From Chryseobacterium sp. MYb7 (lineage in GTDB: Bacteria; Bacteroidota; Bacteroidia; Flavobacteriales; Weeksellaceae), in the NCBI RefSeq assembly GCF_002979455.1, contig NZ_PCOU01000030.1:1-63993 (forward strand): 63,993 bases of DNA, read 5' to 3'. This document shows positions 1 to 7,872 of this stretch, one piece after another. The notes under the pieces are model-generated. The model did not search any database and was not told the origin of the DNA. It saw nothing but the letters and a program-made list of their open reading frames with translations. Position 1 is the first letter of the stretch, and each line of letters begins with the position of its first letter. A program made the position numbers and the translations under genes.

Positions 1-24
1 ATTACCCGTAGATTTATAGCCTGA
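1..24 (+). rRNA. 3' end of 23S rRNA (partial)
   Basis: The first bases (attacccgtagatttatagc) match my memory of the last bases of Flavobacteriia 23S rRNA, corresponding to the E. coli end around ACUAAUGAACCGUGAGGC. The rest of the gene lies outside the window. A spacer of about 110 bases then leads to the 5S gene. The exact 3' end is approximate. Confidence 0.7.
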
Positions 25-133
25 TATGGCGCACGAAAGTGCAGCAAGGTTAGCTCTTTGTGAAAGTTTTTATCGATTAAAATGCAATAAGCTTAAGGCA
101 TGATGCCTAATGCTTAAAGCTATATACCTTCTT

Positions 134-240
<107 letters not shown>

Positions 241-255
241 TTTTATTTTATTTTT

Positions 256-290
256 AAAAAATCCTTTATCTGATGATAAAGGATTTTTTT
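256..290 (+). terminator. Rho-independent terminator of the rRNA operon
   Basis: AAAAAATCCTTTATC and GATAAAGGATTTTTT form a long stem with a TGAT loop, ending in a T-run. It sits 16 bases after the 5S gene, so it ends the rrn transcript. Confidence 0.9.
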
Positions 291-885
291 GTTTTATACC
301 TATACCAAAAACAAAAACAAAAATAAAAATAACCCCAAACAACCCAACTTCTCTCACTTCCAGCACCCAGCCTCCATCATTTATTCTCCATCCCATACCA
401 TTGTCACTCCGAAGAAGTCTGAATAAAGTTCTCCCATAGAATTACAATAGCAGAAATATAATTCATCGTAATTAAGATGCTTCATGAACTATGTTCGTAA
501 ACCTTTAGTTTATGCTCAGAATGACACTGCTAATACTAAGTGCTAAAAAAAGCCTTAGACATTTTACTGTCATTTAGCATCTAAAACTATCATCAATAAG
601 CCTGGATTCCTGCGGTAATGGCACAATTGATAAGAAGGAGGTCAATACACTATTCATTCTATAGAAATCTGAAGTATTGAAAAGTCCGAATTGATAGCTT
701 TTGTAGCTCTGCAACCTGAAACTCGCAATCTTGTAAAGCAACTCTGTATAACCCGCAACCCGGACCCTGTATTATTCAGTGTCTATCTTTTAAGCTCAAA
801 AATGGCTTATCACATATAATAACTAGACTTTGTTTATCAAAAGTATTTAAAGAGCAAAAATCCATCTTATTTTAATCCAGAAGAA
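291..885. other. Intergenic stretch without recognisable genes
   Basis: About 600 bases lie between the rRNA terminator and the terminator of the first small peptide gene. I see no reading frame with family resemblance or a convincing ribosome binding site. The base composition is mixed. Short phrases such as 'tcagaatgacactgc' look like worn intergenic repeat remnants, but I could not identify a second full copy in the window. Confidence 0.5.
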
Positions 886-920
886 ATAAAAAAACCGTCT
901 CTATTAAAGAAACGGTTCAA
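886..920 (-). terminator. Terminator of the minus-strand leader peptide gene
   Basis: On the minus strand AACCGT and ACGGTT pair across a 13-base loop, followed by a T-run (the plus-strand A-run at 887-894). It lies 27 bases past the stop codon of the small peptide gene. Confidence 0.7.
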
Positions 921-946
921 ATTTTATGACATTGTGATTGTAAAGA

Positions 947-1108
947 TTACATATCGCTGTTTGTGTCCGGGCATTTGAAATCATCACTGCAGGTAGCACA
1001 TACAATTACTCCGTTGCAATAATACATGCAGAAATCTTGTTCAGGAAGATTAGCACCTCCTGAAATGTTTTTTAATTGTCCTTTTTGTAGTTTTTTTAAA
1101 TTTTTCAT
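947..1108 (-). CDS. Cysteine-rich double-glycine leader peptide (bacteriocin-like), 53 aa
   Basis: The peptide starts MKNLKKLQKGQLKNISGG, the double-glycine leader type common in Chryseobacterium bacteriocin-like or RiPP-like precursors. Cleavage is predicted after Gly18, leaving a 35-residue core with cysteines at 27, 31, 37, 40 and 46 and an acidic tail ending in NSDM. The minus-strand start is ATG and the stop is TAA. A terminator follows. Unlike the four other leader peptides in this window, it has no copy of the conserved kCC-GAA...AGTA-GGm leader element upstream. No peptidase-transporter or modification gene is adjacent. Its biological role is unknown; leader-type export is inferred from the family. 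Confidence 0.75.
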   Translation of the reverse strand: MKNLKKLQKGQLKNISGGANLPEQDFCMYYCNGVIVCATCSDDFKCPDTNSDM

Positions 1109-1283
1109 ATTGTTTTAATTAAAAATTTGTAGGTATAGTAAAATTAAGTAAATATTTTTAATTGAATAGTGTTTATTTGTTTAAAAATAAAAATTTAATA
1201 TAATTGATCCTTCTTATCGTTTTATGATCAATGATTTTTGTTTAAATGTTTGATTATTAAATGAATAAATGCTATTTTTAAAC

Positions 1284-1316
1284 AAGCGTTATCCGAAAAG
1301 CTTATAGAGTAGGAAA
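1284..1316 (+). promoter_or_regulatory. Conserved leader RNA element, copy 1
   Basis: AGCGTTATCCGAAAAGC at 1285-1301 followed by AGAGTAGGA at 1306-1314 matches the core of three other copies at 1709, 24003 and 24368. UCC (1292-1294) can pair with GGA (1312-1314). The flanking GAA and AGUA strands resemble a loop E (sarcin-ricin) internal loop. A 5' helix AATGCT (1268-1273) with AGCGTT (1285-1290), one wobble pair, is possible. The core ends 21 nt before the next peptide start. Function is inferred. Confidence 0.65.
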
Positions 1317-1335
1317 TACCAAAAACTTAAAAACT

Positions 1336-1608
1336 ATGAAAAATCTAAAAAAATTGTCAAGAGAAGACAAAAGAAGTATTGTAGCAGGAATAGACTTTCC
1401 TGCTTATTGTTTTGAAGGTGGAGGACCAGGAGAAGGAGGCTGTTCTGCCGGAGAAATTTGCTCAGGTGGAAAATGTGTGCCTTACGGAGGTGGACCTGGG
1501 GAAGGAGGGAATCCTGGAGGCGGTGGAGATACGTATACCTGTATCTGCCCGTGGGGAACTTTCACTCAACCGACACCGTGTCCTGAATTTTATTGTATAA
1601 CAGGATAG
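1336..1608 (+). CDS. Glycine- and cysteine-rich leader peptide (bacteriocin-like), 90 aa
   Basis: The leader MKNLKKLSREDKRSIVAG ends in Ala-Gly, a variant of the double-glycine processing site. The predicted mature part, about 72 residues, contains the phrase GGGPGEGG twice (residues 28-35 and 51-58) and eight cysteines at 25, 36, 42, 47, 69, 71, 82 and 87. No family for the mature part is recognised. The gene is preceded by copy 1 of the conserved leader element and followed by a second peptide gene with its own copy, so each is probably transcribed separately. No strong terminator is seen in between. Export and maturation partners are not in the window. A secreted or modified peptide is the likely product. 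Confidence 0.8.
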   Translation: MKNLKKLSREDKRSIVAGIDFPAYCFEGGGPGEGGCSAGEICSGGKCVPYGGGPGEGGNPGGGGDTYTCICPWGTFTQPTPCPEFYCITG

Positions 1609-1708
1609 AAAAAAATAGATAATCATTAATTCATTCTCATAAAAATCTATTAATTCTCACAAGTAAACAATTATTGATTTTTATTTAATAAAAATTATTA
1701 CTTTAGGC

Positions 1709-1741
1709 AAGCGTTATCCGAAAAGCTTACAGAGTAGGAAA
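1709..1741 (+). promoter_or_regulatory. Conserved leader RNA element, copy 2
   Basis: AAGCGTTATCCGAAAAGCTT is identical to copy 1 over 20 bases and is followed by AGAGTAGGA. UCC (1717-1719) pairs with GGA (1737-1739). The 5' helix seen in the other copies is only partial here. A near-match to the -7 box (TACTTTAG, 1699-1706) sits just upstream. The core ends 18 nt before the start codon of the next peptide. Confidence 0.65.
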
Positions 1742-1757
1742 AATTAAAACTATAACT

Positions 1758-1946
1758 ATGAAAAATTTAAAGAAAATTGAGAGGAAAGAATTGAAAAGTA
1801 TTTCAGGAGGAATTGATAAGTGTTACGATCTGAGGGATTCACCTGATGACCTTTGTCAGGAACTTAATGATCAAAATAATGGTTGTTACAAAATGAATAG
1901 CTGCACAATGTTATGTACACGCGTTTCCTGTTTAACTGGAATGTAA
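1758..1946 (+). CDS. Cysteine-rich double-glycine leader peptide, 62 aa
   Basis: The leader MKNLKKIERKELKSISGG has a classic double-glycine site at residues 17-18. The core of about 44 residues has six cysteines at 22, 33, 43, 49, 53 and 58, enough for three disulfides or other crosslinks. It is the second peptide behind a copy of the conserved leader element, and a bidirectional terminator follows. The leader is nearly the same as in the neighbouring peptide genes while the core is unrelated, the usual pattern for exported precursor peptides. Function is unknown. Confidence 0.8.
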   Translation: MKNLKKIERKELKSISGGIDKCYDLRDSPDDLCQELNDQNNGCYKMNSCTMLCTRVSCLTGM

Positions 1947-1952
1947 TATAGT

Positions 1953-1990
1953 AAAAACGGCTGCCTCTAGTTTGAGACAGTCGTTTCTTT
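1953..1990. terminator. Bidirectional terminator between converging genes
   Basis: AAACGGCTGCCTC and GAGACAGTCGTTT form a stem with two mismatches around a TAGTTT loop, with A and T runs on both sides. It separates the plus-strand peptide gene from the minus-strand oxygenase gene. Confidence 0.8.
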
Positions 1991-2941
1991 TTATTTTTTA
2001 ATCAATCCCAGTTCGATCAATCTTTCATGCAGGAATTCTCCGGCAGTAGTATCTTCGTATAATTTTGGATTGTTTTCATCTACACAATTCTCAAGTGCAT
2101 TTAAAGACATTGCACTGATTGGATGCATAAAGAAAGGAATTGAATATCTTGAAGTACTCCACATTTCTCTTGGCGGGTTTACCACTCTGTGGATTGTAGA
2201 TTTCAATTTGTTGTTGGTATGTCTTGAAAGCATATCCCCAACGTTGATCATTAGTTCATCTGGTTCTGCAATAGCATCAATCCATTCTCCGTTGTGGTTT
2301 TGAACCTGAAGACCTTTCCCCTGTGCTCCCATTAAAAGAGTAATAAGGTTGATGTCACCATGAGCAGCAGCTCTTACAGCATCATCGGGTTCTTCAGTGA
2401 TTGGCGGATAGTGAATTGGTCTTAGAATAGAATTTCCTTCTGCGATTTTGTCATCAAAATAAAATTCATTTAAACCAAGGTGTAATGCTAAAGCTCTTAG
2501 AACATACTGTCCTGTTTTTTCAAGCATTTGGAAGGCTTCTTTACCTACTTCGTTGAACTTTGGTAGTTCATCAACGATTACATTGTCGGGATACTCAGTT
2601 TTATATTTTGAATCATCAGACAAATATTGTCCAAAGTGCCAAAATTCTTTTAAGTCTCCCTTTTTGAAACCTTTTGCAGTTTCTTTACCGAATCCTACAT
2701 AACCTCTCTGGCCACCAATTCCTGGAATCTCATACTTTTGTTTTGTTTCCACTGGCTGTTCAAAAAAGTTTTTAACCTCTCCATACAAATCATCCACTAG
2801 GTTGTCATCAAGAAAGTGGCCTTTTAAGGCTACAAAACCAATTTCTTCATAAGCTTTTCCGATTTCATTTACAAATTTCTGTTTGCGTTCCGGGTTGTCC
2901 GAAAGGAAATCACGCAGGTCTACACTAGGTATTTTATCCAT
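1991..2941 (-). CDS. Isopenicillin N synthase family Fe(II)/2OG-type oxygenase
   Basis: This 316-residue protein has the two parts of the isopenicillin N synthase-like dioxygenase family. The N-terminal DIOX_N-type region begins IPSVDLRDF and contains a GQRGYVGFG phrase. The C-terminal double-stranded helix carries the iron site HGD (in AAAHGDINLITLL) and a distal His in STIHRVVNPP. An RYSIPFF phrase supplies the Arg-x-Ser expected to bind 2-oxoglutarate. The substrate cannot be told. Bacterial members are often annotated as penicillin-type oxygenases without evidence, so an antibiotic role should not be assumed. A TAATTTTG box lies 20 bases upstream. The gene diverges from menD. Confidence 0.85.
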   Translation of the reverse strand: MDKIPSVDLRDFLSDNPERKQKFVNEIGKAYEEIGFVALKGHFLDDNLVDDLYGEVKNFFEQPVETKQKYEIPGIGGQRGYVGFGKETAKGFKKGDLKEFWHFGQYLSDDSKYKTEYPDNVIVDELPKFNEVGKEAFQMLEKTGQYVLRALALHLGLNEFYFDDKIAEGNSILRPIHYPPITEEPDDAVRAAAHGDINLITLLMGAQGKGLQVQNHNGEWIDAIAEPDELMINVGDMLSRHTNNKLKSTIHRVVNPPREMWSTSRYSIPFFMHPISAMSLNALENCVDENNPKLYEDTTAGEFLHERLIELGLIKK

Positions 2942-2961
2942 TTTTAGAAATTTACGAATAG

Positions 2962-2969
2962 CAAAATTA
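2962..2969 (-). promoter_or_regulatory. Promoter -7 box (TAATTTTG) for the oxygenase gene
   Basis: The minus strand reads TAATTTTG, a perfect match to the Bacteroidota -7 consensus TAnnTTTG, 20 bases before the oxygenase start codon. Confidence 0.6.
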
Positions 2970-3013
2970 CATTTTTTTTAATTTAAATGATTTTAAAATC
3001 ATTATTTATAAGT

Positions 3014-3021
3014 TAAATTTG
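3014..3021 (+). promoter_or_regulatory. Promoter -7 box (TAAATTTG) directly before menD
   Basis: A perfect TAnnTTTG match ends four bases before the menD start codon. If it is used, the menD transcript would start at or next to the ATG with almost no leader. Confidence 0.5.
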
Positions 3022-3025
3022 CTGT

Positions 3026-4696
3026 ATGAAAAAATATTCTTCTAAGAGAAGTATCCAAATACTTGCACATCTTCTTCAACAGTACGGAATTGCTGATATC
3101 GTAATTTCTCCGGGGTCAAGAAATGCTCCTTTGGCCATCCATTTTTCAGAGGTAGATAGTTTCAACTGTTACAGCATTGTAGACGAGAGAAGTGCTGCTT
3201 TCGTGGCAATGGGAATGGCAAAAAGTGAGAAAAAGCCTGTTGCCATTACCTGCACCAGCGGATCAGCGGTGGTAAATTACTATCCGGCGGTTACTGAGGC
3301 GTTTTATCAGAATGTACCACTTTTGGTCCTTACCGCAGACCGACCAACTGATTTTGTTGATATATTTGATGGGCAGACGATTAGACAGAAGGATGTTTTT
3401 CATCAACATTCTTACGGTGATTTCCAGCTTTTGGAAGACAGTAAGGAGAATGCAGAAGATATTAATTTCGATATTATTAAAAAAGCGATTGAACTTTGTT
3501 TTGAAAAGCAGGGTCCTGTACATATTAATATTCCTTTGGAAGAACCTTTGTATGAGCTGGTATCAGAACTTCCTACTTTTCCTACTGTGGAAAAAACAAT
3601 CAAGCATAAAGAGTATGAAATTCCTTCCAATCTGATTGCGGAATGGCATACATCACAAAGAATTTTGCTATTGGTAGGAACAAGAGATTACAGTCCGGAG
3701 CTGGAAAATCAATTGACTCAATTGGTGAAAAACCACTCCGTAGTGGTATTGAGTGAAGCCAATTCAAATTTACATCATGAAAAGTTCTTCAGACATATAG
3801 ACCGTTATATTTTCAACTTTACGGAGGAAGATTATAAAACATATGCCCCGGATCTGTTGATTACAATTGGGCAGAATGTGGTTTCCAAAAAGGTAAAACA
3901 ATTCCTGAGAAGTGCACGTCCGAAACAGCACTGGCATCTTGATGAAGTGTGGCAGCCTGATACTTATTTCTCCCTTACAGAAAAGGTAGAGGTGAAACCG
4001 GAAGTTTTCTTCTCAAAACTGTTGAAATTTATCAATCTGGAACCTAGACCTTATTTTAATCTTTGGGATGTTTTAAGGGATAAAAAAGATGCTAAACACG
4101 AGCTGTTTTTGAATACCATTGAATTCTCAGATTTTTATTTTTTCAATAAGGCATCACAAACGATTCCTGAAAACTATAATATTCATTTCAGTAATTCTTC
4201 AGGGATCAGATATGCACAACTGTTTGATTTCGGAAAGAGAAAGATGTACTGTAACAGAGGAACCAGTGGTATTGATGGTTCTACTTCCACGGCAATGGGA
4301 TTTGCCATCAAAAATGAAAACCCTACTTTACTGATCACAGGAGACCTGAGCTTCTTTTATGATATCAATGGACTTTGGAATCAATATATCCCACCATTTG
4401 TAAGAATTATGATCTTCAATAACGGTGAAGGAAACATCTTTAAAATCATTCCGGGACCTGGAAATGCAAATCCAAATACACTGGATGAGTTTATTGCTAC
4501 AAAACATCGTAAGAATGCAGAATCTCTGGCAAAACATTTCGGATTCTCCTATGTTAGAGTAGAAGATGAGATTACATTAGACAGAGTTCTTGAGAATTTC
4601 TTCAAACCTGATGCACAGCCAAAAATCCTGGAAGTAAATACTCACGGGAAGAATAGCGCAGATGTGCTGAAGTCGTATTTTGAATTTATGAAATAG
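3026..4696 (+). CDS. menD: 2-succinyl-5-enolpyruvyl-6-hydroxy-3-cyclohexene-1-carboxylate synthase
   Basis: MenD is a thiamine diphosphate enzyme that joins isochorismate and 2-oxoglutarate in menaquinone synthesis. The 556 residues are normal for the family. The N-terminal pyrimidine-binding domain shows SPGSRNAPLAIHF and DERSAAF, followed by TCTSGSAVVNYYPAVTEA. The C-terminal cofactor domain shows NRGTSGIDG and the GDLSFFYDINGLWN metal-binding motif. The start MKKYSSKRSIQIL fits homologues. It stands apart from other men genes and converges on the pabC-like gene with only two bases between the stops. The -7 box is unusually close to the start. Confidence 0.95.
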   Translation: MKKYSSKRSIQILAHLLQQYGIADIVISPGSRNAPLAIHFSEVDSFNCYSIVDERSAAFVAMGMAKSEKKPVAITCTSGSAVVNYYPAVTEAFYQNVPLLVLTADRPTDFVDIFDGQTIRQKDVFHQHSYGDFQLLEDSKENAEDINFDIIKKAIELCFEKQGPVHINIPLEEPLYELVSELPTFPTVEKTIKHKEYEIPSNLIAEWHTSQRILLLVGTRDYSPELENQLTQLVKNHSVVVLSEANSNLHHEKFFRHIDRYIFNFTEEDYKTYAPDLLITIGQNVVSKKVKQFLRSARPKQHWHLDEVWQPDTYFSLTEKVEVKPEVFFSKLLKFINLEPRPYFNLWDVLRDKKDAKHELFLNTIEFSDFYFFNKASQTIPENYNIHFSNSSGIRYAQLFDFGKRKMYCNRGTSGIDGSTSTAMGFAIKNENPTLLITGDLSFFYDINGLWNQYIPPFVRIMIFNNGEGNIFKIIPGPGNANPNTLDEFIATKHRKNAESLAKHFGFSYVRVEDEITLDRVLENFFKPDAQPKILEVNTHGKNSADVLKSYFEFMK

Positions 4697-4698
4697 AT

Positions 4699-5325
4699 TT
4701 AAAGATCAAGATATTCTTCATTCCCCGGCAGATTGATAATTCTGTCGATAGGATAGATAAACATATCATCGAAATCATTCAACGCATTAATGATCTGGAA
4801 ATGGGTGAATTGTTTTATGTTCTGTAAAGTGATCTCCGTTTCTTTGATCTTTTTATGCTTTAAAAGATGTTGTCTTTGCACACCATTCAATAGATAGGTA
4901 GAAGGGGTAAACCAATCTTTTCCTTTTAAGAACAGAAGGTTAGAAAAAGAAGTGTCGGTGATATGATTATTTTTGACGATGATGATTTCTTCAGCTTTTG
5001 CTTTCATTTTCATCTTATCCAGCTCTTTTCGATCTTCAAATTTGAATGAATAATCAAAGCTGTTATTTTCTACCAGCTTGAAATCCTGTATTTCAGGAAT
5101 CGCATAAGGAATCATCTGTGTCCTGATTCTTTTGTCAAGATCATAGGCAATTCTTAGCTTGAAAAGACCATCCTCATCATGCTGCAGATTTTTATAGATC
5201 TTAGCCAGATCAATAGAGTCTTCCTTCCCGAAATGGGAAAATGTTTGATTAACACGTTTCTGATGCAGATCCAATAGAAAAATCTCCTGATCTTCTACTT
5301 TAATGCTTTCAATGAATTGGGACAT
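4699..5325 (-). CDS. Aminotransferase class IV, probable 4-amino-4-deoxychorismate lyase
   Basis: This 208-residue protein resembles class IV PLP enzymes of the PabC/branched-chain type. The C-terminal half carries the phrase TDTSFSNLLFLKGKDWFTPS and then LLNGVQRQHLL, where family members hold the cofactor phosphate. It is shorter than E. coli PabC (about 270), as is common in this phylum. It overlaps the end of the upstream pabB-like gene by 17 bases, so the two are surely co-expressed. Together they would turn chorismate into p-aminobenzoate for folate. The lyase role is inferred from this pairing. Confidence 0.8.
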   Translation of the reverse strand: MSQFIESIKVEDQEIFLLDLHQKRVNQTFSHFGKEDSIDLAKIYKNLQHDEDGLFKLRIAYDLDKRIRTQMIPYAIPEIQDFKLVENNSFDYSFKFEDRKELDKMKMKAKAEEIIIVKNNHITDTSFSNLLFLKGKDWFTPSTYLLNGVQRQHLLKHKKIKETEITLQNIKQFTHFQIINALNDFDDMFIYPIDRIINLPGNEEYLDL

Positions 5326-6259
5326 AGATTTTATTTTTCATTTCCTGATATTCGTCTTCTAATTTACTCATATGCGTTATACCGCCTCCGCTTTTGAAAT
5401 AAAGTTGGTCTCCTTCTTTTTCTATAAAGCGTATCATTACACAACTGTCAACATTTTGGCCGTCAAACCAACCACAAACTCCTGTATAATATCCTCTGTC
5501 GTATCCTTCCGCATCTAGAATGATTTCCAGTGTTTTAGGTTTGGGAGCTCCTAAAATAGAGCCTGCGGGAAGCAACTTTTGCATAATACTTCCTACTTTT
5601 CCGTCAAATTCAGGTTTTATCATTCCTGAAATCTCAGAACTCATTGCATACAAATCCTTCTGCTGGGTTTTGATGAAGTCAATATGCTGGAACTGGTCCA
5701 CTTTTACATCATCTGCCACCATGCTCAGATCATTCCGGAGCAGATCTACTACGGTGTAATGTTCTGCCTTTTCTTTTTTGTCATTCTTCAGAATTTCTGC
5801 TGCATTTTCAATAGAAGCATCAATGGTACCTTTCATGGGATAGGTTAAAATTTTTCCGTCAATGATTTTTACAAAAGTTTCAGGAGAAAAAAATACAAAA
5901 AAATCTTTATAAAATACTTTATACTTCGCATTTGAGTGATAAAAAATTTCTTCTAAGGTTAAATTCGTCTCTATTTTTGTCTTTCTAGTATAATTTACTA
6001 AATAAGAGTTTCCTAAACGAATATTTTTCTGAACTTTATCAAAGCCATCCTGAAAGCTTTCCAATGTTTCCGGAAATGATTTCCATACTACTTTTTTATC
6101 TAATTCTTGTGCTTCTTTTGTGTTTGAAAAGTATTGAAAATCAATAATTAAGCCTTTTTTTTCAATTTCATGTTCCTGATATATTTCAACATTCTCCGAT
6201 AGAAAGTCGATGACGAAAAAATAGGGAACCTTCCGAAGAGAAAGCTCGTCCATTTCCAT
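5309..6259 (-). CDS. pabB: Aminodeoxychorismate synthase component I (chorismate-binding)
   Basis: The 316-residue chorismate-binding protein carries the family signatures PAGSILGAPKPKTLEII, YDRGYYTGVCGWFDG and FKSGGGITHMSKLEDEYQEM. It would aminate chorismate for p-aminobenzoate synthesis. It lacks the long N-terminal region of E. coli PabB, as is usual in Flavobacteriia. A longer in-frame extension reaches past 6500 but crosses the divergent promoter and the opposite gene, so it is rejected. The TATTTTTG box at 6291-6298 places the transcript start near 6284, which favours ATG at 6259 (MEMDELSL) over ATG at 6286. Confidence 0.88.
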   Translation of the reverse strand: MEMDELSLRKVPYFFVIDFLSENVEIYQEHEIEKKGLIIDFQYFSNTKEAQELDKKVVWKSFPETLESFQDGFDKVQKNIRLGNSYLVNYTRKTKIETNLTLEEIFYHSNAKYKVFYKDFFVFFSPETFVKIIDGKILTYPMKGTIDASIENAAEILKNDKKEKAEHYTVVDLLRNDLSMVADDVKVDQFQHIDFIKTQQKDLYAMSSEISGMIKPEFDGKVGSIMQKLLPAGSILGAPKPKTLEIILDAEGYDRGYYTGVCGWFDGQNVDSCVMIRFIEKEGDQLYFKSGGGITHMSKLEDEYQEMKNKIYVPIH

Positions 6260-6290
6260 AAATTTTTGATGATTCACTGAAAACATTCTG

Positions 6291-6298
6291 CAAAAATA
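6291..6298 (-). promoter_or_regulatory. Promoter -7 box (TATTTTTG) for the pabB-pabC pair
   Basis: A perfect TAnnTTTG match on the minus strand, about 32 bases before the chosen pabB start. It lies only 12 bases from the -7 box of the divergent gene. Confidence 0.6.
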
Positions 6299-6310
6299 CT
6301 TATTGATGTT

Positions 6311-6318
6311 TACTTTTG
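6311..6318 (+). promoter_or_regulatory. Promoter -7 box (TACTTTTG) for the membrane protein gene
   Basis: A perfect TAnnTTTG match ending 13 bases before the ATG of the plus-strand membrane protein gene. The divergent pabB box lies just upstream. Confidence 0.6.
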
Positions 6319-6331
6319 CATAAATTTTTTT

Positions 6332-7057
6332 ATGATGCAGAACAAATATCCTCAGAAACCGGGAATTGATTTTATATTGAAGCAGGCATTTTTTTATTGG
6401 AATAAAACACTCGTTTTTCAGTTGATGTTTTCCATCGTCTTTTTTGCAATATTGCTGACTGCGGTTATGCTTTTCGGAGAGAAATATGACGTTTTTTCTT
6501 ACAACAAAGAATTGCAGGAAGCCTTTCTGCAAGGAACTCAGGTTTATTTGAAAAAAATGGAGGCCATAACAGCTACGGAAAATTATCAGATGTTTACATT
6601 AGCGATTTGGGGAACCACAGCATTTCTGTATCCGTTGAATCTCGGAATGTTCCAGATCTACCGTAAGCTTGATCTTAAAGAAAATATCGTAATTGGAGAC
6701 CTGTTTGCAGGATACAACGGGCTTAACTTTTTTAAGTATGTAGGGTATTTCCTTTTCTGGTTTTTTATTTACAGGTTCACCATTCCTACTGTCGTGCTGG
6801 CTGTGATTTGGGTTGCTGTAACACTATTTGTTGCTCCGCTGATGTTTTTTACCAATAAAAGAATCTTCGAGGCTATTTCTCTGAACTTTAAAGCTCTTAA
6901 AATGTATTTTGTAGAAATAATGGTATGTGTCATTGTTGCTTTTCTATTTAAATATCTAGGTTTTGCTCTGTTTTTGATTGGAGGACTTTTTACTTTTCCT
7001 TTTTGGAATGCTATGATTTACTCTCTTTATAAAACAGTTTTTTCGGAGAAAAGTTAA
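6332..7057 (+). CDS. Multi-pass membrane protein of unknown function, 241 aa
   Basis: The protein has about five or six hydrophobic segments, at residues near 28-48, 85-105, 130-150, 150-170, 190-210 and 210-230. Its C-terminal phrase LFTFPFWNAMIYSLY resembles those of the next gene and of the membrane gene at 53476. The three appear to be distant paralogues of a flavobacterial integral membrane family with no known function, sometimes mislabelled as beta-carotene monooxygenase. It begins a run of three membrane protein genes. Two ATG codons in a row (6332 and 6335) are possible starts. Confidence 0.75.
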   Translation: MMQNKYPQKPGIDFILKQAFFYWNKTLVFQLMFSIVFFAILLTAVMLFGEKYDVFSYNKELQEAFLQGTQVYLKKMEAITATENYQMFTLAIWGTTAFLYPLNLGMFQIYRKLDLKENIVIGDLFAGYNGLNFFKYVGYFLFWFFIYRFTIPTVVLAVIWVAVTLFVAPLMFFTNKRIFEAISLNFKALKMYFVEIMVCVIVAFLFKYLGFALFLIGGLFTFPFWNAMIYSLYKTVFSEKS

Positions 7058-7098
7058 AATTTCATTCATATTTAATGTATTGTTTTGCCAAAAAAAAC

Positions 7099-7106
7099 TA
7101 AATTTG
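7099..7106 (+). promoter_or_regulatory. Promoter -7 box (TAAATTTG)
   Basis: A perfect TAnnTTTG match 24 bases before the next ATG, with a TTG at 7080-7082 at 16 bases spacing that could be the -33 element. It would give the second membrane gene and the AI-2E gene their own promoter. Confidence 0.6.
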
Positions 7107-7130
7107 GTAAAATCATTAAATATTTAAACT

Positions 7131-7859
7131 ATGTCTGAATTTAACGAATTTGATCAGCAAGGCTCTGTACCAAACAGGGATACGGGATCAATTATTTCTC
7201 ATGCTTTTGAAATGTACAAGGGCGTTTTCGGCTACGGAATCGTGGCCATGATTATTTACCTGATCGGAGGTACTGTTATTCAAATGCTTACAGGGTTTGA
7301 TTCTGCATCCATGGTTGAAGAGATGAAATCTTCAGGAGGTGACTTTAATTATTGGAGTGCGCCTGGACTTCCTTTGTATATGGGAGCTTCCAGCCTTTTC
7401 GGACTTTTATTATCTCCTTTGTATGTAGGATTGATCTATATGGTGAATAAATACAATACTAAAAACCCGATTGAGTTTTCTGATCTTTTTATCGGATACC
7501 GCCAGAATTTTGTAAACATTTTGATTTACAGTCTTCTTGCATGGGTTATTTCGTCCATTGCTCTTGCATTGTGTGTTTTGCCTATCATTTTTGTATATCC
7601 CTTCCTTTTAATCGGATATCCGATTCTGTTATTTGAAAATGCATCAGCTACAGAAGCCTTATCAAAATCTTTCAATATTGCTAAAGAAAACTACGGAACG
7701 TTCTTATTAACAGGATTTTTAGGATTCCTGATCTCTATTGCAGGGGTTATCCTTTGCGGAATTGGGGTTATTTTAACTGCTCCGTTTATTATGATTGTAA
7801 TGTACTCTACTTATTGTGCTTTCTTAGGAAAACCAAGACAAATTATGTTCGGTAAATAA
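7131..7859 (+). CDS. Multi-pass membrane protein of unknown function, 242 aa
   Basis: A hydrophilic N-terminus of about 30 residues is followed by the phrase HAFEMYKGVFGYGIVAMIIY and then about six membrane segments. The C-terminal GIGVILTAPFIMIVMYSTY matches the pattern GxGxxLTxPFxxxxxY shared with the membrane proteins at 6332 and 53476. No catalytic motif is visible. It has its own -7 box and is followed after 13 bases by the AI-2E family gene, probably in one transcript. The function is unknown. Confidence 0.75.
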   Translation: MSEFNEFDQQGSVPNRDTGSIISHAFEMYKGVFGYGIVAMIIYLIGGTVIQMLTGFDSASMVEEMKSSGGDFNYWSAPGLPLYMGASSLFGLLLSPLYVGLIYMVNKYNTKNPIEFSDLFIGYRQNFVNILIYSLLAWVISSIALALCVLPIIFVYPFLLIGYPILLFENASATEALSKSFNIAKENYGTFLLTGFLGFLISIAGVILCGIGVILTAPFIMIVMYSTYCAFLGKPRQIMFGK

Positions 7860-7872
7860 AAATATAAAATAC

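Noticed and set aside
6260..6532. Long N-terminal extension of the pabB-like protein
   Set aside because: It crosses two promoter boxes and the opposite gene, and the extra sequence is not protein-like.
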